DNA of 64,000 nt from contig JBBRXP010000001.1 of assembly GCA_038238555.1 (NCBI GenBank), positions 35,836-99,835 on the forward strand. The letters run 5' to 3'. This DNA is from JANNXQ01 sp038238555 (lineage in GTDB: Bacteria; Verrucomicrobiota; Verrucomicrobiia; Chthoniobacterales; Chthoniobacteraceae). The translations under genes and the position numbers were made by a program. The notes under the pieces were generated by a model. That model saw only the letters and a program-made list of their open reading frames with translations. It was not told the DNA's origin and ran no database searches. Positions 1 to 8,390 of this stretch are shown here, piece after piece. Numbering within the stretch: position 1 is the stretch's first letter; every line of letters starts with the position of its first letter.

Positions 1-1861
1 CCTGGGCGTTCACGAGCGTCGTGGACTTTGAGCGGGCGCTGCCATCTTCGATGAGGTCGCGCGGGCCGAAGTGCCGCACGCGCAGACTCGCATTCCACGG
101 GCTGAGCGCGCCGGGCAGGTCATGCACGGTGATGCCTGCCGCGATGGTCGTCTCCACCGAGCCGGGGATGCGCTGGCCTTCCGGCGCGGGTTCGGTGAAG
201 CGCGCATTCGAGAGCGAAAAGTCCGCGTCGAGCGTGAGCCACGGCGTCGGGTTGTAGTAGTTCGCAAACTCGATGCCGTAGCGGCGGCTGGGGCCGCTCG
301 CTTCGGTCGTGCCGGCGTCGCCGGAAAAGACGAGTTCGCTGTCGAGGTCGAGAATCCAAAGCGAGAGCGAGCTTTGCAGGCCGCGCACGGCGGTCGTGCG
401 AATGCCAATCTCCGCGCCCTTGCTGCGGACGAGCGGATTGGCCGGATCGACGCGCTCGCCGGTGCCGGGGTCTTGCCGCGTGATGACGCCGCGCGCGTCG
501 TTGCTGTGGTAGCCGAGCCCGCCGTTGAGATAGAGTTCCGTCTGCGCCCAAGGGCCGAAGATGAGGCTCAGTTTCGGGCTCGCGAGGAACTCGCCTTTCG
601 TGCCCGAGTTCACGTCGTTGTCGCTGTTCACGTCGAAGTAAAAGTAATCGCCGCGCACGCCCGCTTCCGTGCGAAGCCAGCTCGTCCATTTCGTCTTGTT
701 GGAATAGTAAGCACCGATGCTCGACTCGATGATGTGATCCGCGCGCACGGTCGAAAGCCGCGTGCGTTCCTTCGTGTAAAAGAGGCCATTGCGAATGTTG
801 TCGCTGCGGAATTGCAGCCCAAATGCGTTCTCCGTTTCGCGTCCGAAAAGCGTGCCGAAAATCCGGTGCTCCGCCTTCGCGCCCCAATGCACGCGGCGAT
901 CCTTTTGCTCGAACTGATCGCCGTTCTCCGGGTCGCGCAGGAAGTAGGTGAAGTTCGAGAAAAGATCGAGGTCGTAATACATCCCGTAGAGCAGGATCTT
1001 CGTCGCGGAATCCGCGCTCACGCGATGCCACTCGCCATGCAGGCTATAGCGCGAACTGTCTCCGCCGTCGCTTTCATCCAGGCTCCCGAAACGGTCGATC
1101 ACGCCGCGATCCACGGCGCGTTTCGCGATTTGATCGGTGGCCGTCCAATTGCCGTGATAGCCCATCGCCGTCACGTTCCAGCCCCCGCGTTCATCGCCCT
1201 GACTGTAGCGCAGCACGCCGTTGAATTTCTGGTAATCGTCCGGGTTGTTCCAAGGCCCATCGCTGTGGAATGCCTCAAAGGCGTAGAGCAGGCTGCCTTT
1301 GCCGAGCGACACGGAGTTTCCGAAAGCGAATCGCGCGTAGCCAAAGTTTCCGCCTTCCGCCGTCGCGAAGCCGCGATCCAGCTTGTTCGCCATCACGAAA
1401 TTGAACGCGCCCGCCGACGCGAAATCGCCCTCCTCGGGATAGTAGGTGCCTTTGCGAAAAGCGACCTCGCGCACCAGCTCGGGGATGATGAAATTCAAAT
1501 CCGTCCAGCCCTGCCCGTGCGCGTGCGAGCGGAAGTTCACCGGCACGCCGTCGAAGCTCGTGGAGAGATCGGTGCCGTGATCGAGATTGAAGCCGCGCAG
1601 GAAAAACTGGTTCGCCTTCCCCGCGCCGCTGTGCTGCGAGACGATGACGCCCGGCACGGTTTCGAGCAGTTCGCCGGGCCGCAGCAGCGGGCGCAATGCG
1701 AGCTGTTCGTGGCCGACCACGCCTTCATTGGCCGAGCTGGCGACACCGATGAGGCTGTCGGAACGTTCCGTGACGACCACTTCTTCGAGCCGTGTAGTTT
1801 CTTGCGCGAGCATGGAGGCGAGGGTTGCCAGCAGTGCCGCCGATGAGACGAGTTTTTTCAT
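1..1861 (-). CDS. TonB-dependent outer-membrane receptor (C-terminus cut by window edge)
   Basis: About 620 codons read leftward from ATG at 1861 and run open off the left edge. The N-terminus is a signal peptide (MKKLVSSAALLATLASMLAQ) followed by a TonB-box-like LEEVVVTE. The plug region reads PGVIVSQHSG, NQFFLRGFNLDHGTD and FDGVPVNFRSHAHGQG, typical of TonB receptor plugs. The rest is rich in aromatic beta-strand segments such as YFYFDVNSDND and LYLNGGLGYHSNDARG, as in the 22-strand barrel. Family members import siderophores, metals or glycans across the outer membrane with ExbB/ExbD/TonB energy; the substrate cannot be told here. Only the last barrel strands should be missing. The gene is divergent from the DUF1080 gene at 2068. 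Confidence 0.9.
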   Translation of the reverse strand, partial: MKKLVSSAALLATLASMLAQETTRLEEVVVTERSDSLIGVASSANEGVVGHEQLALRPLLRPGELLETVPGVIVSQHSGAGKANQFFLRGFNLDHGTDLSTSFDGVPVNFRSHAHGQGWTDLNFIIPELVREVAFRKGTYYPEEGDFASAGAFNFVMANKLDRGFATAEGGNFGYARFAFGNSVSLGKGSLLYAFEAFHSDGPWNNPDDYQKFNGVLRYSQGDERGGWNVTAMGYHGNWTATDQIAKRAVDRGVIDRFGSLDESDGGDSSRYSLHGEWHRVSADSATKILLYGMYYDLDLFSNFTYFLRDPENGDQFEQKDRRVHWGAKAEHRIFGTLFGRETENAFGLQFRSDNIRNGLFYTKERTRLSTVRADHIIESSIGAYYSNKTKWTSWLRTEAGVRGDYFYFDVNSDNDVNSGTKGEFLASPKLSLIFGPWAQTELYLNGGLGYHSNDARGVITRQDPGTGERVDPANPLVRSKGAEIGIRTTAVRGLQSSLSLWILDLDSELVFSGDAGTTEASGPSRRYGIEFANYYNPTPWLTLDADFSLSNARFTEPAPEGQRIPGSVETTIAAGITVHDLPGALSPWNASLRVRHFGPRDLIEDGSARSKSTTLVNAQ

Positions 1862-2067
1862 GGAGTGTGTTGGGTTGATTTGACAACAACGCGCCGCCTA
1901 CAAAAAAAAGGCCGCGCGCTGGGAGCTACGAGGGCTTTCGCCTCCGCCATCGCTCCAAAACGGGTGGCTGGATCAAAGTGAAACCAAATTCTGTTCGCTC
2001 GCGTCAAGCACTGTTTGTCTTGCCTTTCTTAGCGCGGCCAGCTTCCTGTGCTCCGGCGCCAAGTCCC

Positions 2068-3723
2068 ATGAAAGCTCACCTTATTCTCCCCGTTATTCTG
2101 GCCGCGACCTCGTTTCTATCCATCGCGGCGGAAGACAACACACTTAGCACCATCGAAAAGTCCGAAGGCTGGAGGCTGCTCTTTAATGGAAGAGATCTTA
2201 CGGGATGGAAGGGCCTGGAGTTTTGGAGTGCGCAAGACGGTGCGATCACTGGGAAGACCACGGCCGAGACCCGGCGCAGGCCCAGTTTCACTTCTTTGAT
2301 CTGGCAGGGCGGTGAAGTCTCCGACTTTGAGCTGACGTGCAAATTTAAGATGGTATCCGACGAGCCGAAAGGATCGCTGGTCTCAGGCATCCAGTTCCGT
2401 GGCACACTCATCCACCAAGGCGATTGCAGCGTCGGCGGCTACGATGCCGATATGGATCGCTCGCATTCGTGGACCGGCGAATTCAAAGAGAAGCAAGGCC
2501 GCAATGTCGGGGTGGGCCGGGGAAAGCAGGCCATCCTAAGAGACAGCGACGATCCCAAGAAACCGAAGATCGAAATAGTAACCTCCATCGGCGACTCCAG
2601 AGAACTCAAGGCGTCCATGAAGGAAAACGATTGGAACGACTACCGGATCAAAGCTGTGGGCAACCATATCCAACTCTACGTGAATGGCCGGCAGACCGTG
2701 GATGTAACCGATGAGACCACGGCGGCAGCTAAGAGTGGGTTACTCGCCTTCGGAATTTTTTATAACGCAATGATGACCGCGCAGTTTAAGGATATTAAAC
2801 TAAGGGAGCTGAAGACTAATAACCTGGCGAGGACGGCGACGCCTTCCGCTTTGGACAAAATCTTAACCCACAGCCGGTGGAAGATAGAGATGGAAAAGGG
2901 TAAGTCTCCGTGGGGCGATCTAAGCTTCGCACCGGAGCGTGAAGTAATAAGGATGCAGGGTCGCCCGGGTAAGTGGGTCGTGGCCGGCGATCACCGCTTG
3001 AACTTCGATGAGTTCACGCTCAGCTTTGACCAGAGTTATAACTCATTTGTGGCCACTCTCCCGGATGGAACCAGGATATGCACCGGCACGCGCAGCCTCC
3101 CCGGCGCGGCCGCACCGTCCACAGCGAAGAACGATGTGCCTGTCCGAAAGACTCCATCGCTCCCGGTGGCAAGCGGCCCGGCATCCTCGCCGGTCACACC
3201 CGAGCAGCGCTTCTATGCCGCGATCGCCGCGATGCCTCACGTGCAGACCGGCGCCGCGGGTGCAATGGGCGGGAAGGATTTCTCACTTATCCAGCCTGAA
3301 GGCGGAGTGCTCGTAGGCTTCGACTTATGGCAGGGGATGTATTACCGCGAGTTAGTCGTGGGTGGGATACGGCCTATCTTCCAGACGGGTAAAGGCCGCG
3401 TGCGTGGCCCCACCTTCGGCAAGGGCGATGGCAACCCGGATAAGACCCTCGAGGCCAATGAAGGATTTGCGGTCGCGGCGGTCGAGGCCGTCGATGACAA
3501 ACGGCAAGTAACCGGCCTTCTCCTGCAGTATAAGCGAATTCATTACACCGGTTTCGATCTCGAGGGCAATGGAGCTTACAAGAGTGAATGGTTTGGCCAG
3601 GAGGTGGGCAAGAAGGTGAAGCCAAAGCGGCTCGACACCAACGGAAAACCGGCGCTCGGAATTTTCGGCGCAGCAGACACACTGCTCTATCGGGTGGGTT
3701 TGATCTATCTGGATAGGAAGTAA
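2068..3723 (+). CDS. Secreted DUF1080 (3-keto-disaccharide hydrolase-like) protein with an extra C-terminal domain
   Basis: The chosen ATG at 2068 gives a clean signal peptide (MKAHLILPVILAATSFLSIA); an upstream in-frame ATG at 1978 would bury it. Residues about 25-250 match DUF1080, a concanavalin-like fold: GWRLLFNGRDLTGWKG, GIQFRG, NDYRIKAVGNHIQLYVNG, AFGIFYNAMMTAQFKDIKL. DUF1080 proteins are abundant in Verrucomicrobiota and Planctomycetota, and some hydrolyse 3-keto sugars. A middle segment (about 265-340) and a C-terminal domain (about 380-551, with PEGGVLVGFDLWQGMYYREL) are not recognised. Base composition is visibly lower in GC and codon use less G/C-ending than in flanking genes, suggesting later acquisition. 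It is convergent with the large synthase gene, leaving 28 bp between stops. Confidence 0.85.
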   Translation: MKAHLILPVILAATSFLSIAAEDNTLSTIEKSEGWRLLFNGRDLTGWKGLEFWSAQDGAITGKTTAETRRRPSFTSLIWQGGEVSDFELTCKFKMVSDEPKGSLVSGIQFRGTLIHQGDCSVGGYDADMDRSHSWTGEFKEKQGRNVGVGRGKQAILRDSDDPKKPKIEIVTSIGDSRELKASMKENDWNDYRIKAVGNHIQLYVNGRQTVDVTDETTAAAKSGLLAFGIFYNAMMTAQFKDIKLRELKTNNLARTATPSALDKILTHSRWKIEMEKGKSPWGDLSFAPEREVIRMQGRPGKWVVAGDHRLNFDEFTLSFDQSYNSFVATLPDGTRICTGTRSLPGAAAPSTAKNDVPVRKTPSLPVASGPASSPVTPEQRFYAAIAAMPHVQTGAAGAMGGKDFSLIQPEGGVLVGFDLWQGMYYRELVVGGIRPIFQTGKGRVRGPTFGKGDGNPDKTLEANEGFAVAAVEAVDDKRQVTGLLLQYKRIHYTGFDLEGNGAYKSEWFGQEVGKKVKPKRLDTNGKPALGIFGAADTLLYRVGLIYLDRK

Positions 3724-3751
3724 GTTACTGTAAGTCTTTCGCGAGGTTACT

Positions 3752-6700
3752 TTATACCTTCGCCATTGCCCGGCCCGTGCGCTCGAGTTTGCCCCAGCCG
3801 ACGAGCGCGCCTTGAAACGCGCGGAGGATGCTTTTCCAAATGACCCACGCCAGCAGCGGCCGATAAAGGAAACGCATGGGCACGATCCACAGCGCGGTGC
3901 GGAGGCGCTCGCCTTCCATCCAGCAAGCCAGCGCGGCGAGGAAAATATCGAGCCCGATGAAGATCGCGAAATACCACCAGATGGCCGTTGCCTGGCCGGT
4001 AAGAAGCGAGAGCAACAGCAACCCATCGACGAGCGGCGCGAGCGCGACGAGGCCGATCTGGAAAAACCAAATGCCCGGCAGCGTCCACCAACCGAGCGCG
4101 CCGAAGCGCGGATTGAAGACGAGATCGCGATGTTTCCACAGGCACTGCATGGTGCCAAACGCCCAGCGGAATCGCTGCCGCGCCAGCGCGCGCACGGTCT
4201 CGGGCGCCTCGGTCCACGCGAGCGCGGCGGGCGCGTAGCCGATGCGATAGCCGAGTTGGTGCAGCGTGAGCGTGAGATCGGTATCCTCCGCCAGCGTGTC
4301 GTGCGAAAAGCTGCTCGCGGCAGCGATGGCGCTCTTGCGAAATGCGCTCACCGCGCCGGGCACGACGGTAATGCAGTCCCACTCCGTGTAAGCGCGCCGA
4401 TCGAGATTAAAGCCGCAGATGTATTCGAGGCTCTGGCATTTCGCGATGAAGGTGCGCGCATTGCCCACGCGCGCATTGCCGCTTACGGCGCCGATGAGCG
4501 GATCGGCGAAAGGCGCGACGATGGCGCGCAGCGTGCCGCGCTCGAAGAGTGTGTCGGCATCGAGGAGCACGACGATCGCGTGGCGGGCCTGCGCCACGCC
4601 GGCTCGCAGCGCGGTGGCCTTGCCGCGATTTGGCTGCGAGAGGAGGCGGATGCGCGGCTCGCCAGCCGCGACTCGCGCGACTTCAGCGGTGGTGTCGTCG
4701 CGAGAGCCGTCGTCCACCACGATCAATTCGATGTCGCCGGCGTAGTCGGTAGCGAGCACCGACCGCAACGTCTTCTCGATCACCTTCGCTTCGTTGTAAG
4801 CAGCGATCACCACGCTGAGGGGAGTTTCGGATTTTGGATTTCGGATTTCGGATTTCCGCGCAGCGGCATGGTGACGATGCGCGAGCCACGCGACGATCAA
4901 TGTGCGCAGCACCACGAGCGCTGTCGCGAAGATCATGAAGGCCCAGAAAAATTCCACGAGCGCGTGCCAGATGCGGAAGCCCGCGCCGGAGACCATGCGC
5001 TCCATCGGCTGCTGGCCTTGGCGCAAGGGCGGCATGAGTTGGTCGCGCGGAATGCCGAGCAACTCGCTCAAGGGCACGATGCGATCGCCGCGCGTCTGGA
5101 GATAGTCGATAATCTTCGGCAACGCTTCGACTGTCTGCGAGCGGTCGCCGCCGGCATCGTGGAGTAACACAATGTTACCCTCGCCGCGGAGTTCCTTTAC
5201 TCGCTGCACTATCTTATCCGCGCCCGGCTGCGCCCAGTCCCGCGGGTCCACTTTCTCGAGCACGATGGTGTAGCCGAGTTCATTCTGCGCGAGCTTCAGC
5301 GGGGCAAGTTCCGCAATGTCGGCGGGCGTCGAGTCCGCGTTATAAGGCGGGCGAAAGAGCGCGGTGCTGCGGCCCGTGATGCTTTCGATAAGCCGCTCGG
5401 TGGCGTTGAGTTCCACGCGCGTTTGCGCTGGCGACATCGCCGCGAGATTGCGGTGGGTGTAGGTGTGGTTGCCGATCTCGTGGCCTTCTTCGACGATCCG
5501 CGCGACGAGCCGCGGGTAACTCTCGCAATTTTTGCCAACTAAGAAGAACGCCGCTTTCACGCCGCGCTTTCTTAAGATATCGAGCACTTTGGGCGTCCAT
5601 ACCGGATCGGGTCCATCGTCGAAAGTAATAGCCACCTCGTGCGCGCCGCCGGCGCCTTGATGGTAGAGGATGGGGTAAGTCGGGAAGTCCGTGTAACGCG
5701 CGGTGAGCTTGTTACTTTCGTCGAGCGCCACGGTCCGCCGCCCATCGTTGCGCGTGTCGTCCACGGTTACGATTTCACCGCGGCCCACGTGCGTGATGGT
5801 GTAGCCGGCCTTGATCTGCCCGAGTGCCTTGAGCGCCGCGGATGCCGGCGGGCCCTTGATCTCCAGCACATCCCAGAGCTGCGGATCTTCGCTGCCGAGG
5901 CGCGCGATGCCGAAGCCGCCGAGCTTCATGTCGCGCACGGCGCGGAGTTGATTAAAGAAAGAGATCGCGTCGAGAAAGGCCACGGTATGTTCGCCATCGG
6001 GCTCGGAGTAATCGTAGATGCCGTTATAACTCGGCCCACTAACTGCCACGCTGTTACCTTCCTTATCCAAGCCGGCATAACTCGCGCGGCTCATCGCATC
6101 CTTGTAACTAATCGTCTCCGCCTTGTTACTCGTCGTGTTCCAATCGTAGGCGTAAGCGCCGAGCACGCCGATCCATTGCTCCGAGTCCCCGAACTGCTCG
6201 ATCACCTTGAGCCAGCCTTCGAGCCACGACTGCGAGGCGATGGGACCGGGTGCGTCGTGCTCGGAATTTTCGTCGTGCAAGATCGCGACGAAGCGATCGA
6301 CCGGCACCACGAGCGCCTCGAGATCGAAGGTGTCGAGATCCTCGCCCATCGGCACCATGAACCAGAGTTCCTTATCCGCATGGTGCAACGCTTCGGCGAT
6401 CTGCTCGATCAGTTCGGTGTAACGTTCTTTGTAAGCTGGATCGATCTGCTCCCAGTCGAGAATAACTCCCGCGGCTTTGTTACTTGCGATTGCCTTGAGT
6501 AACACATCGACGAACTTCGCGCGCCGAGCCGCGGGACCGATAGCGAGATTTTCGACCGCCTCCGGCTGCCACTCGTCGCCGGCGAGATTGCGCAGCAACG
6601 GCATGAGCGCAATGCCGCGCGCCGCCGCAAACGTGGCGAGCCGCGGCTCCGGCTCGACCTCAAAGCGACTTTGCGTGCCGGTGAGCGTGAACCATTCCGG

Positions 6701-7132
6701 CGCGAGATGCGTGAGCGAAGCGGCATGTTCTTCTAGCGAGGCGAAACTGTTTGCATCCCACTCCGCGTAAAGGCCGAGCCGCACTTCGCCGCGCGTCTTC
6801 CTGCCGCGGCGCGATTGCTCACGCACCCGCGCGAGCCGCTCCTGCGCCGCCGGCGATTGCGCGTAAAATTTCTGCCAGTTCATCTCGTTCACGCCGGGCT
6901 GCGATTGCCCTGCACGCTGCGTCTGCGCCTTGAGCTGCCCCTTCAGCGTACGAATGGACGCCGGCAGTTTGAGCTGTGGGCGCACGAGCAACGACTGGAA
7001 GAACCACACCACCGCGCCGAGCACCACCAGACCCCAAAGCGCCAGCATGCGCCGCAAGCGCGGCCAGCGTTTGCCATGCAGATCACGAAAGACGAAACGC
7101 CCCGGCTGATTGTCGGCGCTTAGTTCAGGCAT
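3752..7132 (-). CDS. Membrane fusion: GH18-like domain, NodB polysaccharide deacetylase, GT2 processive synthase
   Basis: 1126 residues from ATG at 7132. A membrane anchor lies at about 28-50. A GH18-like domain at about 115-425 has the GVILDWEQID strand carrying candidate acid E228. A CE4/NodB domain at about 497-695 has TFDDG (D505, D506), the H556/H560 metal motif, RPPY at 594-597 and LLHDA at 656-660. A second membrane segment at about 722-750 precedes a GT2 domain at about 770-1000 with VVDDGS, DAD at 858-860, AEDTD and QRFRW at 986-990, then C-terminal membrane helices. The order suggests one protein that polymerises a beta-linked N-acetylhexosamine polymer inside, deacetylates it outside and trims it, comparable to PgaC plus PgaB. 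Product and substrate are inferred. The linker at about 759-770 is encoded by a short tandem repeat. Confidence 0.9.
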   Translation of the reverse strand: MPELSADNQPGRFVFRDLHGKRWPRLRRMLALWGLVVLGAVVWFFQSLLVRPQLKLPASIRTLKGQLKAQTQRAGQSQPGVNEMNWQKFYAQSPAAQERLARVREQSRRGRKTRGEVRLGLYAEWDANSFASLEEHAASLTHLAPEWFTLTGTQSRFEVEPEPRLATFAAARGIALMPLLRNLAGDEWQPEAVENLAIGPAARRAKFVDVLLKAIASNKAAGVILDWEQIDPAYKERYTELIEQIAEALHHADKELWFMVPMGEDLDTFDLEALVVPVDRFVAILHDENSEHDAPGPIASQSWLEGWLKVIEQFGDSEQWIGVLGAYAYDWNTTSNKAETISYKDAMSRASYAGLDKEGNSVAVSGPSYNGIYDYSEPDGEHTVAFLDAISFFNQLRAVRDMKLGGFGIARLGSEDPQLWDVLEIKGPPASAALKALGQIKAGYTITHVGRGEIVTVDDTRNDGRRTVALDESNKLTARYTDFPTYPILYHQGAGGAHEVAITFDDGPDPVWTPKVLDILRKRGVKAAFFLVGKNCESYPRLVARIVEEGHEIGNHTYTHRNLAAMSPAQTRVELNATERLIESITGRSTALFRPPYNADSTPADIAELAPLKLAQNELGYTIVLEKVDPRDWAQPGADKIVQRVKELRGEGNIVLLHDAGGDRSQTVEALPKIIDYLQTRGDRIVPLSELLGIPRDQLMPPLRQGQQPMERMVSGAGFRIWHALVEFFWAFMIFATALVVLRTLIVAWLAHRHHAAARKSEIRNPKSETPLSVVIAAYNEAKVIEKTLRSVLATDYAGDIELIVVDDGSRDDTTAEVARVAAGEPRIRLLSQPNRGKATALRAGVAQARHAIVVLLDADTLFERGTLRAIVAPFADPLIGAVSGNARVGNARTFIAKCQSLEYICGFNLDRRAYTEWDCITVVPGAVSAFRKSAIAAASSFSHDTLAEDTDLTLTLHQLGYRIGYAPAALAWTEAPETVRALARQRFRWAFGTMQCLWKHRDLVFNPRFGALGWWTLPGIWFFQIGLVALAPLVDGLLLLSLLTGQATAIWWYFAIFIGLDIFLAALACWMEGERLRTALWIVPMRFLYRPLLAWVIWKSILRAFQGALVGWGKLERTGRAMAKV
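4825..4857. repeat. Short tandem repeat inside coding sequence (TTTCGGAT word)
   Basis: Three to four imperfect copies of a TTTCGGAT-type word lie inside the large synthase gene, exactly in the linker between its second membrane segment and the GT2 domain, where they encode KSEIRNPKSET on the minus strand. The same word recurs at 15144-15160 and in both arms of the pair at 38412-38551. Confidence 0.75.
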
Positions 7133-7244
7133 TGGAGATTGGATCTAAAGTATGGAGTTTAAGTTTGGAGACAGCGATGGGAGAAGTGCGATCGCGCAAA
7201 GGGCTGTGCTCCGAGAGCTGGGCGTCAGCGCCAAGAACTGCGGT

Positions 7245-7378
7245 GGATGGCGCGCTCCGAGCGCCATGCCAAAGCACTGCGCATAGCGCCGGTCGTCCTC
7301 GTCGTAGCTACGATGCCCTCGTCGCAGGAAGTGCCATTGCCGTCCTCGCCGTCAGTTCGCGCTCGGAGCGCGCCATCC
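7245..7378. repeat. MITE-like palindromic element with perfect 20-bp inverted ends
   Basis: GGATGGCGCGCTCCGAGCGC at 7245-7264 is the exact reverse complement of 7359-7378. Between them, at 7304-7335, sits one copy of the family-A palindrome (core TCGTCGCAGGAAGTGCC) that recurs at 11398 and 33251. The element occupies most of the 331-bp gap 7133-7463; no gene or RNA is visible in the remainder. Confidence 0.8.
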
Positions 7379-7463
7379 ACCCTTCGCTTCGCGCAAATCT
7401 TTTTTGAGGATGCGTCACTTTTATCTTGTCACCCATTTCGGACCCGATAAGCCCCTCACCCGC

Positions 7464-8108
7464 ATGGCGCGGTTCCTCCCCATCCTGCTCTTCCTAGGAG
7501 CCGCGTGGGCACATGCCGAGCTCGTCTGGGAGAATCCCACCCAGGAATTCCAGCGCACCCCAGAGGATCGCGAACTCTCTGTCCCGTTCGGCTTTCGCAA
7601 CACCGGCGCGGCCCCCGTCACCATCGCGAAAGTCACCTCGTCCTGCGGCTGCACCACCGCCGAATTGCCGAAGAAGACCTTCGCCCCCGGCGAAGTGGGC
7701 GCGCTCACGGCGAAGTTCGTCTTCGGCGGACGCCGCGGGCCGCAGGCCAAGTCCATCGCCGTCACCACCGACGACGGGAAGACCGCGCAACTCAGCTTCC
7801 AGTGCCTCATCGCCGATGACCCCGTCGCGGTGCTCCAGTCCCTCGTATGGTGGCGCGTGGGCGAAGCCGCCGAGCCCAAGCAAGTCGCCCTCACCCTCCC
7901 GCCGGGCGGCAAGGTGAAGATCACCGCCGTCGCCTCCACCAATCCCCGCGTCGCCGCCACCCTCGCGACCGTCCAGGAGGGCGAGAAATACGCCGTCCAT
8001 ATCCGCCCCGCCGACACCGCGCAGCAGGAGAGCGCCGAAGTCTTCGTCCAGACCGATTTTCCGCCCGAAGGCCCCAAGGCGTACACCATTCAAGTCCGAG
8101 TAAAGTAG
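7464..8108 (+). CDS. DUF1573 secreted protein
   Basis: The ATG at 7464 gives a signal peptide (MARFLPILLFLGAAWAHA) and a 214-residue product; an upstream in-frame ATG at 7404 lacks such a start. Residues about 20-115 form an Ig-like DUF1573 domain: FGFRNTGAAPVTIAKVTSSC, then GCTTAELPKKTFAPGE, the family hallmark CGC motif. The domain is thought to mediate periplasmic or surface protein contacts; no enzymatic role is known. The rest (about 115-214) resembles a second beta-sandwich (VKITAVASTNPRVAATL). It stands alone between two repeat elements (7245-7378 and 8171-8324), so no operon partner is evident. Confidence 0.85.
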   Translation: MARFLPILLFLGAAWAHAELVWENPTQEFQRTPEDRELSVPFGFRNTGAAPVTIAKVTSSCGCTTAELPKKTFAPGEVGALTAKFVFGGRRGPQAKSIAVTTDDGKTAQLSFQCLIADDPVAVLQSLVWWRVGEAAEPKQVALTLPPGGKVKITAVASTNPRVAATLATVQEGEKYAVHIRPADTAQQESAEVFVQTDFPPEGPKAYTIQVRVK

Positions 8109-8170
8109 CACCCATGCGATCCCCAAAGACGACAACGCGGACGAACAGACATCGGCGGATGACGCAGCCC

Positions 8171-8324
8171 AAGGAGCGGCGATTTGCAATCGCCGAACCA
8201 AACCACTCCTCGCGCAGCGAGCATTCTGTCCTCTCTCGTGTTCGTGCTCGCAGCCACGTCCGTTCCCTGAAATGGTTCGCTTGGCGAAGACGTTTGGTTC
8301 GACGATTGCAAATCGTCGCTCCTT
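8171..8324. repeat. Inverted doublet of a palindromic element (family C)
   Basis: The arms 8171-8203 and 8292-8324 are 33 bp inverted repeats differing at two positions. Each arm is itself a hairpin: GGCGATT-TGC-AATCGCC in the left and GACGATT-GCA-AATCGTC in the right. The two differences are the paired bases of the hairpin stem, so each arm keeps a perfect stem. The arrangement is like a REP/BIME doublet. The 88 bp between the arms look non-coding. Confidence 0.85.
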
Positions 8325-8390
8325 GCGTGCATCCACCTTTTCCCTCATCACCTTCCACAACGCATTCAGTCAACCATAAGAACAAACCCA

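Noticed and set aside
71..1846. A 591-codon open frame on the plus strand opposite the TonB receptor
   Set aside because: Antisense shadow of a GC-rich gene: Arg/Ala-rich, no family, while the minus strand reads a clear receptor.
8212..8291. Central part of the family-C doublet as a small RNA or gene
   Set aside because: No terminator, promoter or conserved reading frame visible; simplest reading is spacer of a repeat.
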